From positions 1 through 33,408 of the forward strand of contig NZBM01000005.1 of the NCBI GenBank assembly GCA_002687905.1: a stretch of DNA of 33,408 bases. Reading direction: 5' to 3'. This DNA comes from a bacterium (GTDB taxonomy: Bacteria; Patescibacteriota; Minisyncoccia; Phycocordibacterales; JABMNX01). Of the stretch, positions 8,781 through 15,683 are shown piece by piece. How positions within the stretch are numbered: position 1 is the first letter of the stretch; every line of letters starts with the position of its first letter. The translations under genes were made by a program, and so were the position numbers. The notes below the pieces were generated by a model. It ran no database searches and was not told the origin of the DNA. It saw only the letters and a program-made list of their open reading frames with translations.

Positions 8781-9338
8781 ATGGAAGAGCACAACAAGAA
8801 TAACGAAAATTTCTTCGTTGAAGTTGTGAAATTCACTGTCATCGCAATTCTTATAGTCGCTCCAATAAGAATATTCATTGCGCAACCCTTTATTGTAAGT
8901 GGTGCATCAATGAGTCCTACCTTTGAAAATGGCCAATACCTCATAGTTGATCAATTGAGCTATCGACTGGATAAACCAGAGAGAGGAGATGTGATAATTT
9001 TTAGATTTCCGCTTGAGCCGTCAAAGTTTTTTATAAAAAGAATTGCAGGACTCCCAGGCGAGACACTTGAATTAAAAAACGGAGAATTATTTATTGAGAC
9101 AAGCAAAGGGAAAATAATAAAAATAAGTGAGTCGTATATTGAGGACGTAAATTCTCTAAATGATAACCTCAAAGCCGAGCTTAGTGATGATGAGTACTTT
9201 GTATTAGGAGACAATAGAAAAGCTAGTTCGGACTCACGTGTTTGGGGAGCGCTTCCAAGCGACCACATAGTTGGTCGCGCTTTTATAAGATTGTTCCCAG
9301 TAACAGAAGTTGGGATTCTACCTGGAGAAATTAAATAG
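8781..9338 (+). CDS. lepB: Signal peptidase I
   Basis: A 185-aa type I signal peptidase that removes signal peptides from exported proteins at the outer face of the membrane. It has one N-terminal transmembrane helix (about residues 14-34), then the catalytic Ser43 in SGASMSPTF and the general-base Lys86 in FFIKRIAGLPGE. A box-E motif GDNRKASSDSR lies near residue 145. Length is that of small Gram-positive-type SipS enzymes. It is the first gene of a plus-strand operon, only 4 nt before the HisRS-like gene. It likely processes the signal peptides seen on the pilin-like proteins in this window. Confidence 0.95.
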   Translation: MEEHNKNNENFFVEVVKFTVIAILIVAPIRIFIAQPFIVSGASMSPTFENGQYLIVDQLSYRLDKPERGDVIIFRFPLEPSKFFIKRIAGLPGETLELKNGELFIETSKGKIIKISESYIEDVNSLNDNLKAELSDDEYFVLGDNRKASSDSRVWGALPSDHIVGRAFIRLFPVTEVGILPGEIK

Positions 9339-9342
9339 AAAA

Positions 9343-10509
9343 ATGATTACTTTAAATAGCCTAGTGAAAAATTCTGATGACTTTCTGAAAAGTGCAGTGG
9401 AGATTGCAAATTACTACGGCTTCCTGCCAATTGAATCGGTATTAAATGGGTATGGAAAGACGAGAAAATCTTCAAAGTTAAAGTCCGTAACACAACATAT
9501 TGATTATTCGGGAGACGAGAAAGAATTTGCAGGAGTTATGCGCTCGTACATTGAGCATGGATTCTCTAAACTTGTTCAACCAACTCTCTTTTACAATAAT
9601 AAAAGTAATAAAAACGAAATTTCGTTCTCACTTCAGGTAATAGGCACCAAGAAAAGCGTTGCAGAAGCAATACTTTTAAAAACTGCGTTAGCAATTTTAG
9701 ATGAGCTTGGAATAGGAAATACATGTGTTCATATAAATAGTATTGGTGACAAAGACTCTATAGCTAGGTACTCAAAGGAGTTAACGAACTATTTGAGAAA
9801 ACGTATTGAAGATTTGCCCGAACAAACCAGACAGTTAATGAAAAAGGATGTTCTTTTTGCTTACCGTGACCTAACTTCACGAGAGCACGAGCTTTGCCAA
9901 GGAGCTCCAAACACCATGCAATTTCTAACTGAAGCAAGTCGCACTCACCTAAGAGAAGTCCTTGAGTATCTTGAAAGCGCAAACATAAGATATGAAATTG
10001 ATACCAGTCTGGTTGGCGTAAGTGATTGTCATGCCAAAACCTTATTTGAGATTAAAAATATGCCAGACGAAGAGAGTAAAGAGATCGAAGTATTTGCAAG
10101 AGGTGGAAGGTTTGACGAACTTTCAAGAAGAGCATTTAGATATGACATACCAGCCGCGGGGGTCACAATAACTTGTGAGAGAAAAGGGCGATTAAACAAA
10201 TCCTACGAACCAAAGAAACCTAGAAGGCCGAAAGTGTGCTTCATACAACTTGGCTTTGGTGCAAAACTAAAAAGCTTACTTGTTATAGAGGCGCTTAGAA
10301 AATCCAAAGTTCCAATTTATCAAACCTTAGGCTATGAAAGACTTAATGACCAATTAGTACTAGCAGAGGAAATGCAGATACCATATGCCGTAATAATGGG
10401 ACAAAAAGAAGCTATTGATGAGGCTGTGATAGTTAGAAACCTTGATACTAGATCTCAAAGCACCATATCTATTTCAGACCTACCCTCCTATCTAAAGACA
10501 ATTAAATAG
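9343..10509 (+). CDS. Histidyl-tRNA-synthetase-like protein with degenerate catalytic motifs
   Basis: 388 aa from the ATG at 9343; the ORF-track start at 9310 is a TTG inside lepB. The overall plan matches HisRS/HisZ. There is a class II-like core with the helix region SVAEAILLKTALAILDELGI and CVHINSIGDKDSI, a motif-3-like RGGRFDELSRRAFRYDIPAAG, and a C-terminal HGTP-type anticodon-binding domain (about residues 300-388, RPKVCFIQLGFGAK onward). Key HisRS motifs are altered. Motif 2 (normally with an invariant Arg, FRxE) reads LFYNNKSNKNEISF. The histidine-binding RGLDYY motif reads VGVSDCHAKTLFE. The LRPEGT region is also missing. It may be a non-synthetase paralogue or a highly divergent HisRS. 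Confidence 0.7.
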   Translation: MITLNSLVKNSDDFLKSAVEIANYYGFLPIESVLNGYGKTRKSSKLKSVTQHIDYSGDEKEFAGVMRSYIEHGFSKLVQPTLFYNNKSNKNEISFSLQVIGTKKSVAEAILLKTALAILDELGIGNTCVHINSIGDKDSIARYSKELTNYLRKRIEDLPEQTRQLMKKDVLFAYRDLTSREHELCQGAPNTMQFLTEASRTHLREVLEYLESANIRYEIDTSLVGVSDCHAKTLFEIKNMPDEESKEIEVFARGGRFDELSRRAFRYDIPAAGVTITCERKGRLNKSYEPKKPRRPKVCFIQLGFGAKLKSLLVIEALRKSKVPIYQTLGYERLNDQLVLAEEMQIPYAVIMGQKEAIDEAVIVRNLDTRSQSTISISDLPSYLKTIK

Positions 10510-10550
10510 TTTTGTTGCATAGTTTTTGCTTATATGGTAATTTTTCTTTC

Positions 10551-10793
10551 ATGATAAATGTAGAGGTTGTTAAAAACGGAACAGAAAATTCAACTAGCCT
10601 TATCCGTCGCTTCACTAAGCGAATGCAAGGATCGGGAATTTTGCCGCGTATGAGAAAAAACCGCTTCTACACCAGGCCTGCTTCTCAATTTCTTAAACAA
10701 AAAAGAGCTGTAAGAAAAATCGAAAGAAGGGAGAAATATGAGGAAATGGTAAAACAAGGAAAAGTTGTAGAGCGCACACACAGAAGGAGGTAA
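10551..10793 (+). CDS. rpsU: 30S ribosomal protein S21
   Basis: 80 aa from the ATG at 10551; the upstream TTG start in the track adds 13 unlikely residues. The protein is very basic: MINVEVVKNGTENSTSLIRR at the N-terminus, then RFTKRMQGSGILPRMRKNRF and a Lys/Arg-rich helical tail ending THRRR. This is the S21 layout (N-terminal strand, then helices binding 16S rRNA near the anti-Shine-Dalgarno). Its stop codon TAA shares its last A with the ATG of ybeY. Confidence 0.9.
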   Translation: MINVEVVKNGTENSTSLIRRFTKRMQGSGILPRMRKNRFYTRPASQFLKQKRAVRKIERREKYEEMVKQGKVVERTHRRR

Positions 10794-11173
10794 TGTCACT
10801 ATCAATAACAAAGCGCACAAAAAAGCCTTTGCCGAGGCTCTCTTTTGAATCTATGAAGAACAAGGTTTTAGGGAAAAAGTACAACCTAAGCCTTGTCTTT
10901 TCGGGAGATACTTTGATGAAAAGACTGAATAAAAAGTACCGAAAAAAGGATTATGCCCCAAATGTGCTTTCTTTCCCAATTGATAAAGAGGAAGGAGAAA
11001 TTTTTATAAGCACAAGCGTTGCCGAAAGAGAATCTAAAAAATTTGCTATGAGCTATAAAAGCTTTATAGGATATTTATTTATCCACGGTATGCTTCATTT
11101 GAAAGGTCACAGACACGGTAGTAAAATGAATAGGATGGAGCGGGAGTTGTTAAAAAGCTTTAGACTTTCGTAA
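10793..11173 (+). CDS. ybeY: Endoribonuclease YbeY (rRNA maturation factor)
   Basis: 126 aa. The zinc site HGMLHLKGHRHG near residue 100 has the three histidines of the family motif HGxLHLxGxxH. The upstream YAPNVLSFPID matches the conserved TDVLSFP region. It is involved in 16S rRNA 3'-end maturation and ribosome quality control. It overlaps rpsU by 1 nt (TAATG), with a strong AGGAGG 3 nt before the ATG inside the rpsU coding end, one of the few clear Shine-Dalgarno sequences in the window. The protein is slightly shorter than the usual 150-155 aa. Confidence 0.92.
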   Translation: MSLSITKRTKKPLPRLSFESMKNKVLGKKYNLSLVFSGDTLMKRLNKKYRKKDYAPNVLSFPIDKEEGEIFISTSVAERESKKFAMSYKSFIGYLFIHGMLHLKGHRHGSKMNRMERELLKSFRLS

Positions 11174-11229
11174 GTTCTCTTATATATATCTGCTCCACAT
11201 AAAGCCTGAAATCGGCTGCTTCTTTTCTT

Positions 11230-12396
11230 ATGTCAAGAAATATAATAACAGGAATAGATATTGGTACCTTTCAAGTTAAGGCTCTTATAACTGAACACAT
11301 TAAAGGTAAAGACCGTCATTTTCCGCGCATCATAGGAAGTGGCCAAGCTGAATCAAAAGGACTTCGTCACGGCTACATTATTAATACCGAAGATGCAAAA
11401 AGAAGTATCCGCCAAGCCCTCTCTCAAGCTGAAAAGGAAGCCGGAGTGCAAGCCAAGACTGCATATATATCAATTGGTGGAGTAGGACTTGACGAGGTGC
11501 ACTCAACCGGAGAAGTGGTGATATCGCGCGCCGACCTTGAGGTGGTTGATCTTGATATTAAAAAAGCAATTGATGACAGCACAGAAAAAGCAGAAAATAA
11601 AATACTGAATAGAAAGATACTTCATGAGATTCCGCTACAATATAAAATTGATGGCGAAAAAGTACTTGGACGTCCGGTAGGAATGCATGGCGGAAAACTA
11701 GAAACGGATGTTCTTTTTATAACAGCGCTTGAACAACACCTAAACGATTTAATTCAATCCGTTGAAGACGCGGGAGTTGAAGTAATAGATGTCATGGCGA
11801 CACCAATTGCTGCGAGTCTTGTCTCTTTAACAAAGGCTCAAAAAAAGGCTGGGTGTATTCTTGCAAACATTGGTTCTGAAACTGTCTCTATAGTGGTCTT
11901 TGAAGACAGCGTGCCAGTTTCTCTTAAGGTATTCCCTATTGGCTCAACTGATATCACAAACGATATTGCTCTAGGATTAAAAGTCTCACTTGAAGAAGCC
12001 GAGCAGATTAAGAAAGGCGCAATTACGAATACAAGTTTTACAAAAAAGAAACTTGACGACATTATTGCGGCACGTCTTTCTGATATTTTTGAGCTGATAG
12101 AAAAACACCTAAAGGATATTAATAAAAACGGACTCCTTCCTGCCGGAATTATTATCACTGGCGGTGGCTCCGGCATAACCACTATAGAGGATTTGGCTAA
12201 AGCTACTCTTAAACTTCCCTCTCGAGTTGCAACACTAAAAGTTGCTGAACATGCAAAGGTGCGCGACGCATCTTGGGCAGTCGCTTATGGACTTACTATA
12301 TGGGGGCTTACCGGAGATGAAGAGCCTGTGGGGCTACAATTTGCAAAAAGAACTGGAGGAAATCTGGCAAACTGGCTTAAGCAATTCCTGCCTTAA
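11230..12396 (+). CDS. ftsA: Cell division protein FtsA
   Basis: A 388-aa actin-like ATPase that tethers FtsZ to the membrane. Phosphate-1 motif GIDIGTFQVKALI is at residues 8-20, the SHS2/1C region around 84-165 contains YISIGGVGLDEVHS, the phosphate-2-like LANIGSETVSIVVFED is near residue 214, and the adenosine motif IIITGGGSGI is near residue 308. The C-terminus carries an amphipathic segment (GGNLANWLKQFLP) matching the membrane-targeting helix. It precedes ftsZ on the same strand in the usual order, though ftsZ has its own promoter. Confidence 0.95.
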   Translation: MSRNIITGIDIGTFQVKALITEHIKGKDRHFPRIIGSGQAESKGLRHGYIINTEDAKRSIRQALSQAEKEAGVQAKTAYISIGGVGLDEVHSTGEVVISRADLEVVDLDIKKAIDDSTEKAENKILNRKILHEIPLQYKIDGEKVLGRPVGMHGGKLETDVLFITALEQHLNDLIQSVEDAGVEVIDVMATPIAASLVSLTKAQKKAGCILANIGSETVSIVVFEDSVPVSLKVFPIGSTDITNDIALGLKVSLEEAEQIKKGAITNTSFTKKKLDDIIAARLSDIFELIEKHLKDINKNGLLPAGIIITGGGSGITTIEDLAKATLKLPSRVATLKVAEHAKVRDASWAVAYGLTIWGLTGDEEPVGLQFAKRTGGNLANWLKQFLP

Positions 12397-12440
12397 AATA
12401 AGGCTTAAATAGTGATACAGAAGCCAAAAATTTCAACGGC

Positions 12441-12468
12441 TTCACAATTAAAATTCCCCTGCTATGAT
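12441..12468 (+). promoter_or_regulatory. Promoter of ftsZ
   Basis: TTCACA (12441-12446) and the extended -10 TGC-TATGAT (12463-12468) are separated by 16 nt. Predicted start near 12475 and a leader of about 26 nt. The -10 lies in the loop of a small CCCC...GGGG hairpin. Just upstream, GAAGCC...GGCTTC could terminate ftsA transcripts. Confidence 0.5.
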
Positions 12469-12500
12469 GGGGACACTTTTTTACCTGAGAAATTTATTAT

Positions 12501-13712
12501 ATGAGACAAGTTCAACCAGACGTGGAGGCATTTGCAAGAATCAGAGTCGTTGGAGTCGGTGGCTCTGGGGGAAATGCCATAAACCACATGATTGACTCCA
12601 AAGTTAAAGGAGTTGATTTTATTGCTATTAATACTGACGCACAAGATCTTCACCACTCAAGCGCTAAGAAAAAGATTCACGTTGGTAAAAACCTAACTCG
12701 CGGCCTTGGTACTGGAATGAATCCAGAACTTGGTAAGCGTGCGGCAGAAGAAACTAAAGAAGAACTGCAAGAAGCTCTCAAAGGTTCAGATATGGTCTTT
12801 GTAGCTTGCGGAATGGGTGGAGGAACAGGAACTGGCGCAGCTCCTGTGGTAGCAAAGACTGCAAAAGACGCTGGCTCACTTACTGTAGCTGTTGTAACGA
12901 AACCGTTTTCGTTTGAAGGACAGCAAAGGATGCGGCTTGCTGAACAAGGTCTTGAGGAACTTAAGCGAGAAGTTGATGCGCTTATTGTAATACCTAATGA
13001 CCGCTTGCTTGCTGTAGTTCAGCGAGAAACTTCTGTAGCAAACGCTTTTGCGATGTGTGATGACATACTAAAGCAAGCTGTTGAAGGTATTTCAGACCTT
13101 ATTACAACTCCTGGAATCATTAACGTTGACTTTGCAGACATCCGCTCAGTTATGGACTCTGCAGGCTCAGCCCTTATGGGAATAGGTCTTGCTACAGGCG
13201 AGAAGCGAGCCGAAGAAGCGGCACATGCTGCCATTAGTTCTCCTCTCCTTGAGATCTCAATTACAGGAGCAAAAGGAGTTCTGTTTGCAGTCGCTGGAGG
13301 TGACGATCTATCAATGCTTGAGATTCAGGACGCAGCAAAGGCAATTACTGAATCTATTGACCCGAATGCAAAGGTTATCTTTGGAGCTGTTAAAGACACC
13401 AAGCTTAAGAAAAATGAGGTTAAGGTTACTGTTATTGCTACAGGCTTTCCAGAAGGAGCTGCAAGTCAGAAAAGCTCAACGCTATTCCAGCTAAATAAAA
13501 AAGAAGAAGATAAGGAATCAAAGGACGTAGTAGAGAAAAAGCCTGCTGGTAGAAAGATCTACAATACTCTGTCTGCCGCTACTCCGGTTATTACGCCAAA
13601 GATAGAGGAAAAGAAAAAAGAAGATGAAGATAAAGACAAGAAAGACGACGATGGCGGCGATGACGATTGGGGCGCGGTTCCCGCATTCTTGAGAAGATCG
13701 AAACTTAAGTAG
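12501..13712 (+). CDS. ftsZ: Cell division protein FtsZ
   Basis: A 403-aa tubulin-like GTPase forming the division ring. The N-terminal GVGGSGGNAINHMID is near residue 18, the tubulin signature GGGTGTGAAPVVA near residue 110, and the T7 synergy loop NVDFADIRSVM near residue 210. A variable charged linker (residues 320-385, Lys/Glu/Asp-rich) follows, and the conserved C-terminal peptide WGAVPAFLRRSKLK binds FtsA. The last 37 nt of the gene, covering VPAFLRRSKLK and the first two bases of the stop codon, are duplicated exactly 211 bp downstream, in front of trxB. Confidence 0.97.
   Translation: MRQVQPDVEAFARIRVVGVGGSGGNAINHMIDSKVKGVDFIAINTDAQDLHHSSAKKKIHVGKNLTRGLGTGMNPELGKRAAEETKEELQEALKGSDMVFVACGMGGGTGTGAAPVVAKTAKDAGSLTVAVVTKPFSFEGQQRMRLAEQGLEELKREVDALIVIPNDRLLAVVQRETSVANAFAMCDDILKQAVEGISDLITTPGIINVDFADIRSVMDSAGSALMGIGLATGEKRAEEAAHAAISSPLLEISITGAKGVLFAVAGGDDLSMLEIQDAAKAITESIDPNAKVIFGAVKDTKLKKNEVKVTVIATGFPEGAASQKSSTLFQLNKKEEDKESKDVVEKKPAGRKIYNTLSAATPVITPKIEEKKKEDEDKDKKDDDGGDDDWGAVPAFLRRSKLK
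13675..13711 (+). repeat. 37-bp direct repeat, copy 1 (ftsZ 3' end)
   Basis: The stretch beginning CGGTTCCCGCATTCTTGAGA and ending AACTTAAGTA recurs exactly at 13886-13922. Both copies read VPAFLRRSKLK followed by a stop (TAG here, TAA in the second). The two copies enclose the ftsZ terminator and structured element A. Confidence 0.95.
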
Positions 13713-13761
13713 TTTTGAATATTTAACGAACCGCGTCCCAATGGGGCACAAAGCGTTAAGG

Positions 13762-13786
13762 AAAAACACCCCTGCGGGTGTTTTTC
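13762..13786 (+). terminator. ftsZ terminator
   Basis: AAAAACACC-CCTGC-GGGTGTTTTT, a strong GC-containing stem followed by T residues, about 50 nt after the ftsZ stop and inside the duplicated unit. Confidence 0.85.
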
Positions 13787-13813
13787 TAGCTTTGTGAGGC
13801 GGAGTCATGTCGT

Positions 13814-13899
13814 GAATACTTGGAACGACAGACGAGCCCGGGCAGGAGGCACCTTCCCGCTGTGGCGGGATTGGTGACCTGACGCCGGTTCCCGCATTC
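13814..13899 (+). mobile_element. Target-mimicking structured element, copy A (at ftsZ 3' end)
   Basis: The core GACAGAC-GAGCCCGGGCAGGAGGCACC, a hairpin CCCGC-TGTG-GCGGG, then TTGGTGACCTGACGCC, is closed by an outer stem GGAAC (13822-13826) with GTTCC (13888-13892). GAAT/ATTC can pair further out. The right arm is the start of the second copy of the ftsZ 3' end (direct). The left arm GAATACTTGGAAC is a partial inverted copy of the same ftsZ sequence (10 of 13 positions). Relative to copies B and C it lacks the 31-nt first hairpin exactly. Within the core, CACC/GGTG replaces CACT/AGTG of B and C, a compensatory change that supports base pairing. Confidence 0.7.
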
Positions 13900-13922
13900 T
13901 TGAGAAGATCGAAACTTAAGTA
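13886..13922 (+). repeat. 37-bp direct repeat, copy 2 (displaced ftsZ 3' end)
   Basis: Exact second copy of the ftsZ 3' end, still reading VPAFLRRSKLK then TAA. It looks like the original gene end displaced by an insertion that supplied a new end, or the reverse. It borders element A on its right side. Confidence 0.93.
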
Positions 13923-13925
13923 ATG

Positions 13926-13955
13926 AAAAAATCCTACAGAGATGCGGGATTTTTT
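13926..13955 (+). terminator. Hairpin with T run before trxB
   Basis: AAAAAATCC...GGATTTTTT with a perfect 9-bp stem and a 12-nt loop. It lies between the ATG at 13923 and the ATG at 13971, which argues that the true trxB start is 13971. It may have been the original ftsZ terminator. Confidence 0.6.
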
Positions 13956-13957
13956 GA

Positions 13958-13963
13958 TACAAT
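13958..13963 (+). promoter_or_regulatory. -10 box of trxB, leaderless arrangement
   Basis: TACAAT ends 7 nt before the ATG at 13971, so transcription would start at or within a base or two of the start codon. No clear -35 is present. Confidence 0.45.
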
Positions 13964-13970
13964 ACCCCCT

Positions 13971-14894
13971 ATGAATGATCTAGTAATAATAGGCGGTGGT
14001 CCTGCAGGGGTTGCAGCGGGAGTCTACGCTGCCAGAAAGCAGTTAAAAACTGTTCTAATTACCAAAGAATGGGGCGGGCAAAGCAGCGTCTCAACTGATA
14101 TCCAAAACTGGATTGGGACTATTTTAATCTCTGGTGAAGACTTGGCAAAAGCGCTCAAGGCTCACCTTGAAGCATATAAAGATGGATATGTTGAAGTGAT
14201 TGATGGAACTCTTGCAAATAAGGTAGAGAAAAAAGATGGAGGCTTTCTAGTGGAAACTGATGATGGAAAGAGTTTTGAGTCTAAGACAGTCTTAATTTGC
14301 GCAGGAGCTGATAGGAGAAAATTAGAAGTTCCTGGGGCAAAAGAATTTGACCAGAAAGGCCTTACCTACTGCGCAAGCTGCGATGGCCCTCTTTTTTCAG
14401 GACAAGATATGGTCGTAATTGGCGGAGGAAATGCCGGTTTTGAAACTGCTGCTCAGCTCTTAGCTTATGCTAAAAGTGTTACTCTACTTCACCGCGGCCC
14501 TCAATTCAAAGCGGATCCAGTAACAGTTGAAAAAGTGCTCAAAAATCCAAAAATGACCGCTATTTTAAACGCAGAAACAGTTGAGGTAAAAGGAGATAAA
14601 TTTGTAAACGGCCTTGTTTATAAAGACAAAGAAAGTGGAGAAAATAGAGAGCTTGCCGTAACGGGAGTATTTGTTGAGATTGGTCTTGTGCCAAACACCT
14701 CTTTCGTAGAAGGTCTTCTTGAAATGGACAAAATTAAAAGAATAAAAGTAGATGGTAAAAATCAACAAACTTCAGTTCCCGGCATATGGGCAGCTGGAGA
14801 TTGTACGGATGAGCTATATCATCAAAACAATATCGCCGCAGGAGACGCGGTAAAAGCACTAGAGGATATCTACAATCATCTACACGCCAGATAA
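13971..14894 (+). CDS. trxB: Thioredoxin-disulfide reductase (TrxR-like flavoprotein)
   Basis: 307 aa from the ATG at 13971 (MNDLVIIGGGPAGVAAG). The track start at 13923 would add 16 residues encoded across a terminator-like hairpin. Motifs: N-terminal FAD-binding GGGPAGVAAGVYAAR, redox pair CASC near residue 135 (YCASCDGPLF), NAD(P)H-binding GGGNAGFETAAQL near 155, and the C-terminal FAD motif GIWAAGDCTD near 280. It uses NAD(P)H to reduce thioredoxin-like partners. In this window it could feed the glutaredoxin (22894-23136) and the C-terminal cysteines of NrdJ (inference). Confidence 0.92.
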   Translation: MNDLVIIGGGPAGVAAGVYAARKQLKTVLITKEWGGQSSVSTDIQNWIGTILISGEDLAKALKAHLEAYKDGYVEVIDGTLANKVEKKDGGFLVETDDGKSFESKTVLICAGADRRKLEVPGAKEFDQKGLTYCASCDGPLFSGQDMVVIGGGNAGFETAAQLLAYAKSVTLLHRGPQFKADPVTVEKVLKNPKMTAILNAETVEVKGDKFVNGLVYKDKESGENRELAVTGVFVEIGLVPNTSFVEGLLEMDKIKRIKVDGKNQQTSVPGIWAAGDCTDELYHQNNIAAGDAVKALEDIYNHLHAR

Positions 14895-14952
14895 ATATGC
14901 CAGAAAAATTACCTAGTCTTGAGACCATGAGAGATCCTTGGGAGATCTCACC

Positions 14953-15159
14953 ATGCGAGTCGTGGTTCCAAACGAAAGAAAGGACACAGCCCGAGATGCT
15001 TTTGGTCGCTTCTCAAGAAAAACACCAACTGAGCAAAGGATTGACGGATCGGGGATGACCATCCTCATGTGCGAGGTTGAGCAGAGCAAACAGGTTGGGT
15101 TCATGGCCAAAGCCGACAAGCTTGGCTTCAGTGCAACAAACAGAGATAAGCCAAGCTGA
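14953..15159 (+). CDS. Small hypothetical protein, atypical composition
   Basis: 68 aa from the ATG at 14953 (MRVVVPNERKDTARDAFGRF). I do not recognise it. Support for coding: a GGGAG ribosome site 8 nt before the ATG, partly held in an imperfect hairpin (TGAGAGATC...GATCTCA), and an immediate GC-rich terminator downstream. Base composition is visibly richer in G+C than the neighbouring housekeeping genes, like the small secreted gene at 15763-16011, suggesting acquisition from outside. No membrane segment or signal peptide. The TTG at 14938 used in the track is less likely. Confidence 0.5.
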   Translation: MRVVVPNERKDTARDAFGRFSRKTPTEQRIDGSGMTILMCEVEQSKQVGFMAKADKLGFSATNRDKPS

Positions 15160-15174
15160 CATGAAAACGATTGG

Positions 15175-15202
15175 GGCGGCGCACAGCGCCGTCTTTTGTT
15201 TT
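15175..15202 (+). terminator. Terminator after the 68-aa gene
   Basis: GGCGGCGC-ACA-GCGCCGTC followed by TTTTGTTTT; an 8-bp stem with one G-U pair. It lies between the small plus-strand gene and the minus-strand tRNA-Glu. Confidence 0.8.
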
Positions 15203-15203
15203 G

Positions 15204-15275
15204 TGACCCCACGGGGAATTGAACCCCGATTTGCAGAATGAAAACCTGCTGTCCTAACCATTAGACGATGGGGCC
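15204..15275 (-). tRNA. tRNA-Glu (anticodon UUC)
   Basis: The minus strand reads GGCCCCATCGTCTAATGG at the 5' end, with anticodon loop TTTTCAT (anticodon TTC), T loop TTCAATT, acceptor TGGGGTC and discriminator A. All stems form (one G-U in the acceptor and one in the anticodon stem). CCA is not encoded. A 16-bp palindrome AATAGCATATGCTATT (15280-15295) sits just upstream, where its promoter should be. Confidence 0.95.
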
Positions 15276-15279
15276 GAGA

Positions 15280-15435
15280 AATAGCATATGCTATTCAACG
15301 GCAATTTATTTTACTGCCCGGCAGGTTTTCAGAAAACCTGCCTATTCCCTCATCTCCATTCGGAAATTCGCTCGCTTTGCTCGCGACCGGATGGAAACTC
15401 CCGTTTCCATTCCATACCCATTAGACGATGGGACC
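15280..15435. repeat. Palindrome-rich region with tRNA-Glu relic
   Basis: This gene-free stretch holds, in order: the palindrome AATAGCATATGCTATT (15280-15295); the hairpin GGCAGGTTTTC-A-GAAAACCTGCC (15320-15342), whose arm equals the tRNA-Glu anticodon arm GCAGGTTTTC; and TCCATTCGG...CCGGATGGA (15355-15395) with an inner CGC/GCG stem. The last of these overlaps an alternative hairpin GGATGGAAAC-TCCC-GTTTCCATTCC (15389-15413). At 15418-15435 (minus) is GGTCCCATCGTCTAATGG, matching the first 18 nt of tRNA-Glu at 17 positions. It looks like a second tRNA-Glu copy broken up by palindromic inserts. Confidence 0.7.
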
Positions 15436-15443
15436 TGTTTTAG

Positions 15444-15485
15444 GCCATATTTTGCGACTCACTCGAGTGAGTCGCAAAATATGGC
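15444..15485. repeat. Perfect 42-bp palindrome
   Basis: GCCATATTTTGCGACTCACTC followed directly by its exact reverse complement, with no loop. It can extrude as a cruciform or fold as an RNA hairpin. It lies between the tRNA-Glu relic and tRNA-Ser. Confidence 0.95.
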
Positions 15486-15491
15486 TCAAAT

Positions 15492-15530
15492 ACTACAATA
15501 TTTTTGCTCCATTGGCAAAAATATTGTAGT
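15492..15530. repeat. 16-bp-stem hairpin upstream of tRNA-Ser
   Basis: ACTACAATATTTTTGC-TCCATTG-GCAAAAATATTGTAGT, perfect stem with a 7-nt loop, 12 nt before tRNA-Ser. It must overlap or replace the tRNA-Ser promoter region. Confidence 0.9.
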
Positions 15531-15542
15531 CTTCAAGCATTT

Positions 15543-15626
15543 GGAGGAGTGCCCGGAATTGGTAACGGACCGCTCTCGAAAAGCGACGGGTGCAAGCCCT
15601 TGTGGGTTCGAGTCCCACCTCCTCCG
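15543..15626 (+). tRNA. tRNA-Ser (anticodon CGA)
   Basis: 84 nt with a long variable arm (GGGTGCAAGCCC region), typical of a class II tRNA-Ser. Acceptor GGAGGAG pairs with CTCCTCC, discriminator G, anticodon loop CTCGAAA (CGA), T arm GTGGG-TTCGAGT-CCCAC. CCA is not encoded. A hairpin (ATTCGC..ATAGC / GCTAT..GCGAAT, about 15632-15668) and then element B follow. Confidence 0.94.
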
Positions 15627-15683
15627 CAATGATTCGCAAGGATAGCGTCAGCTATAGGAGCGAATTATCAATGCATGAAGTGA

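Noticed and set aside
13923-13970. trxB starting at the ATG at 13923.
   Set aside because: The extra 16 codons cross a 9-bp hairpin with a T run and the putative -10 box, and the family normally begins at the residue encoded at 13971.
15268-15645. 125-aa plus-strand ORF across the palindromes and tRNA-Ser.
   Set aside because: It contains the complete tRNA-Ser and hairpins and shows no protein-like features.
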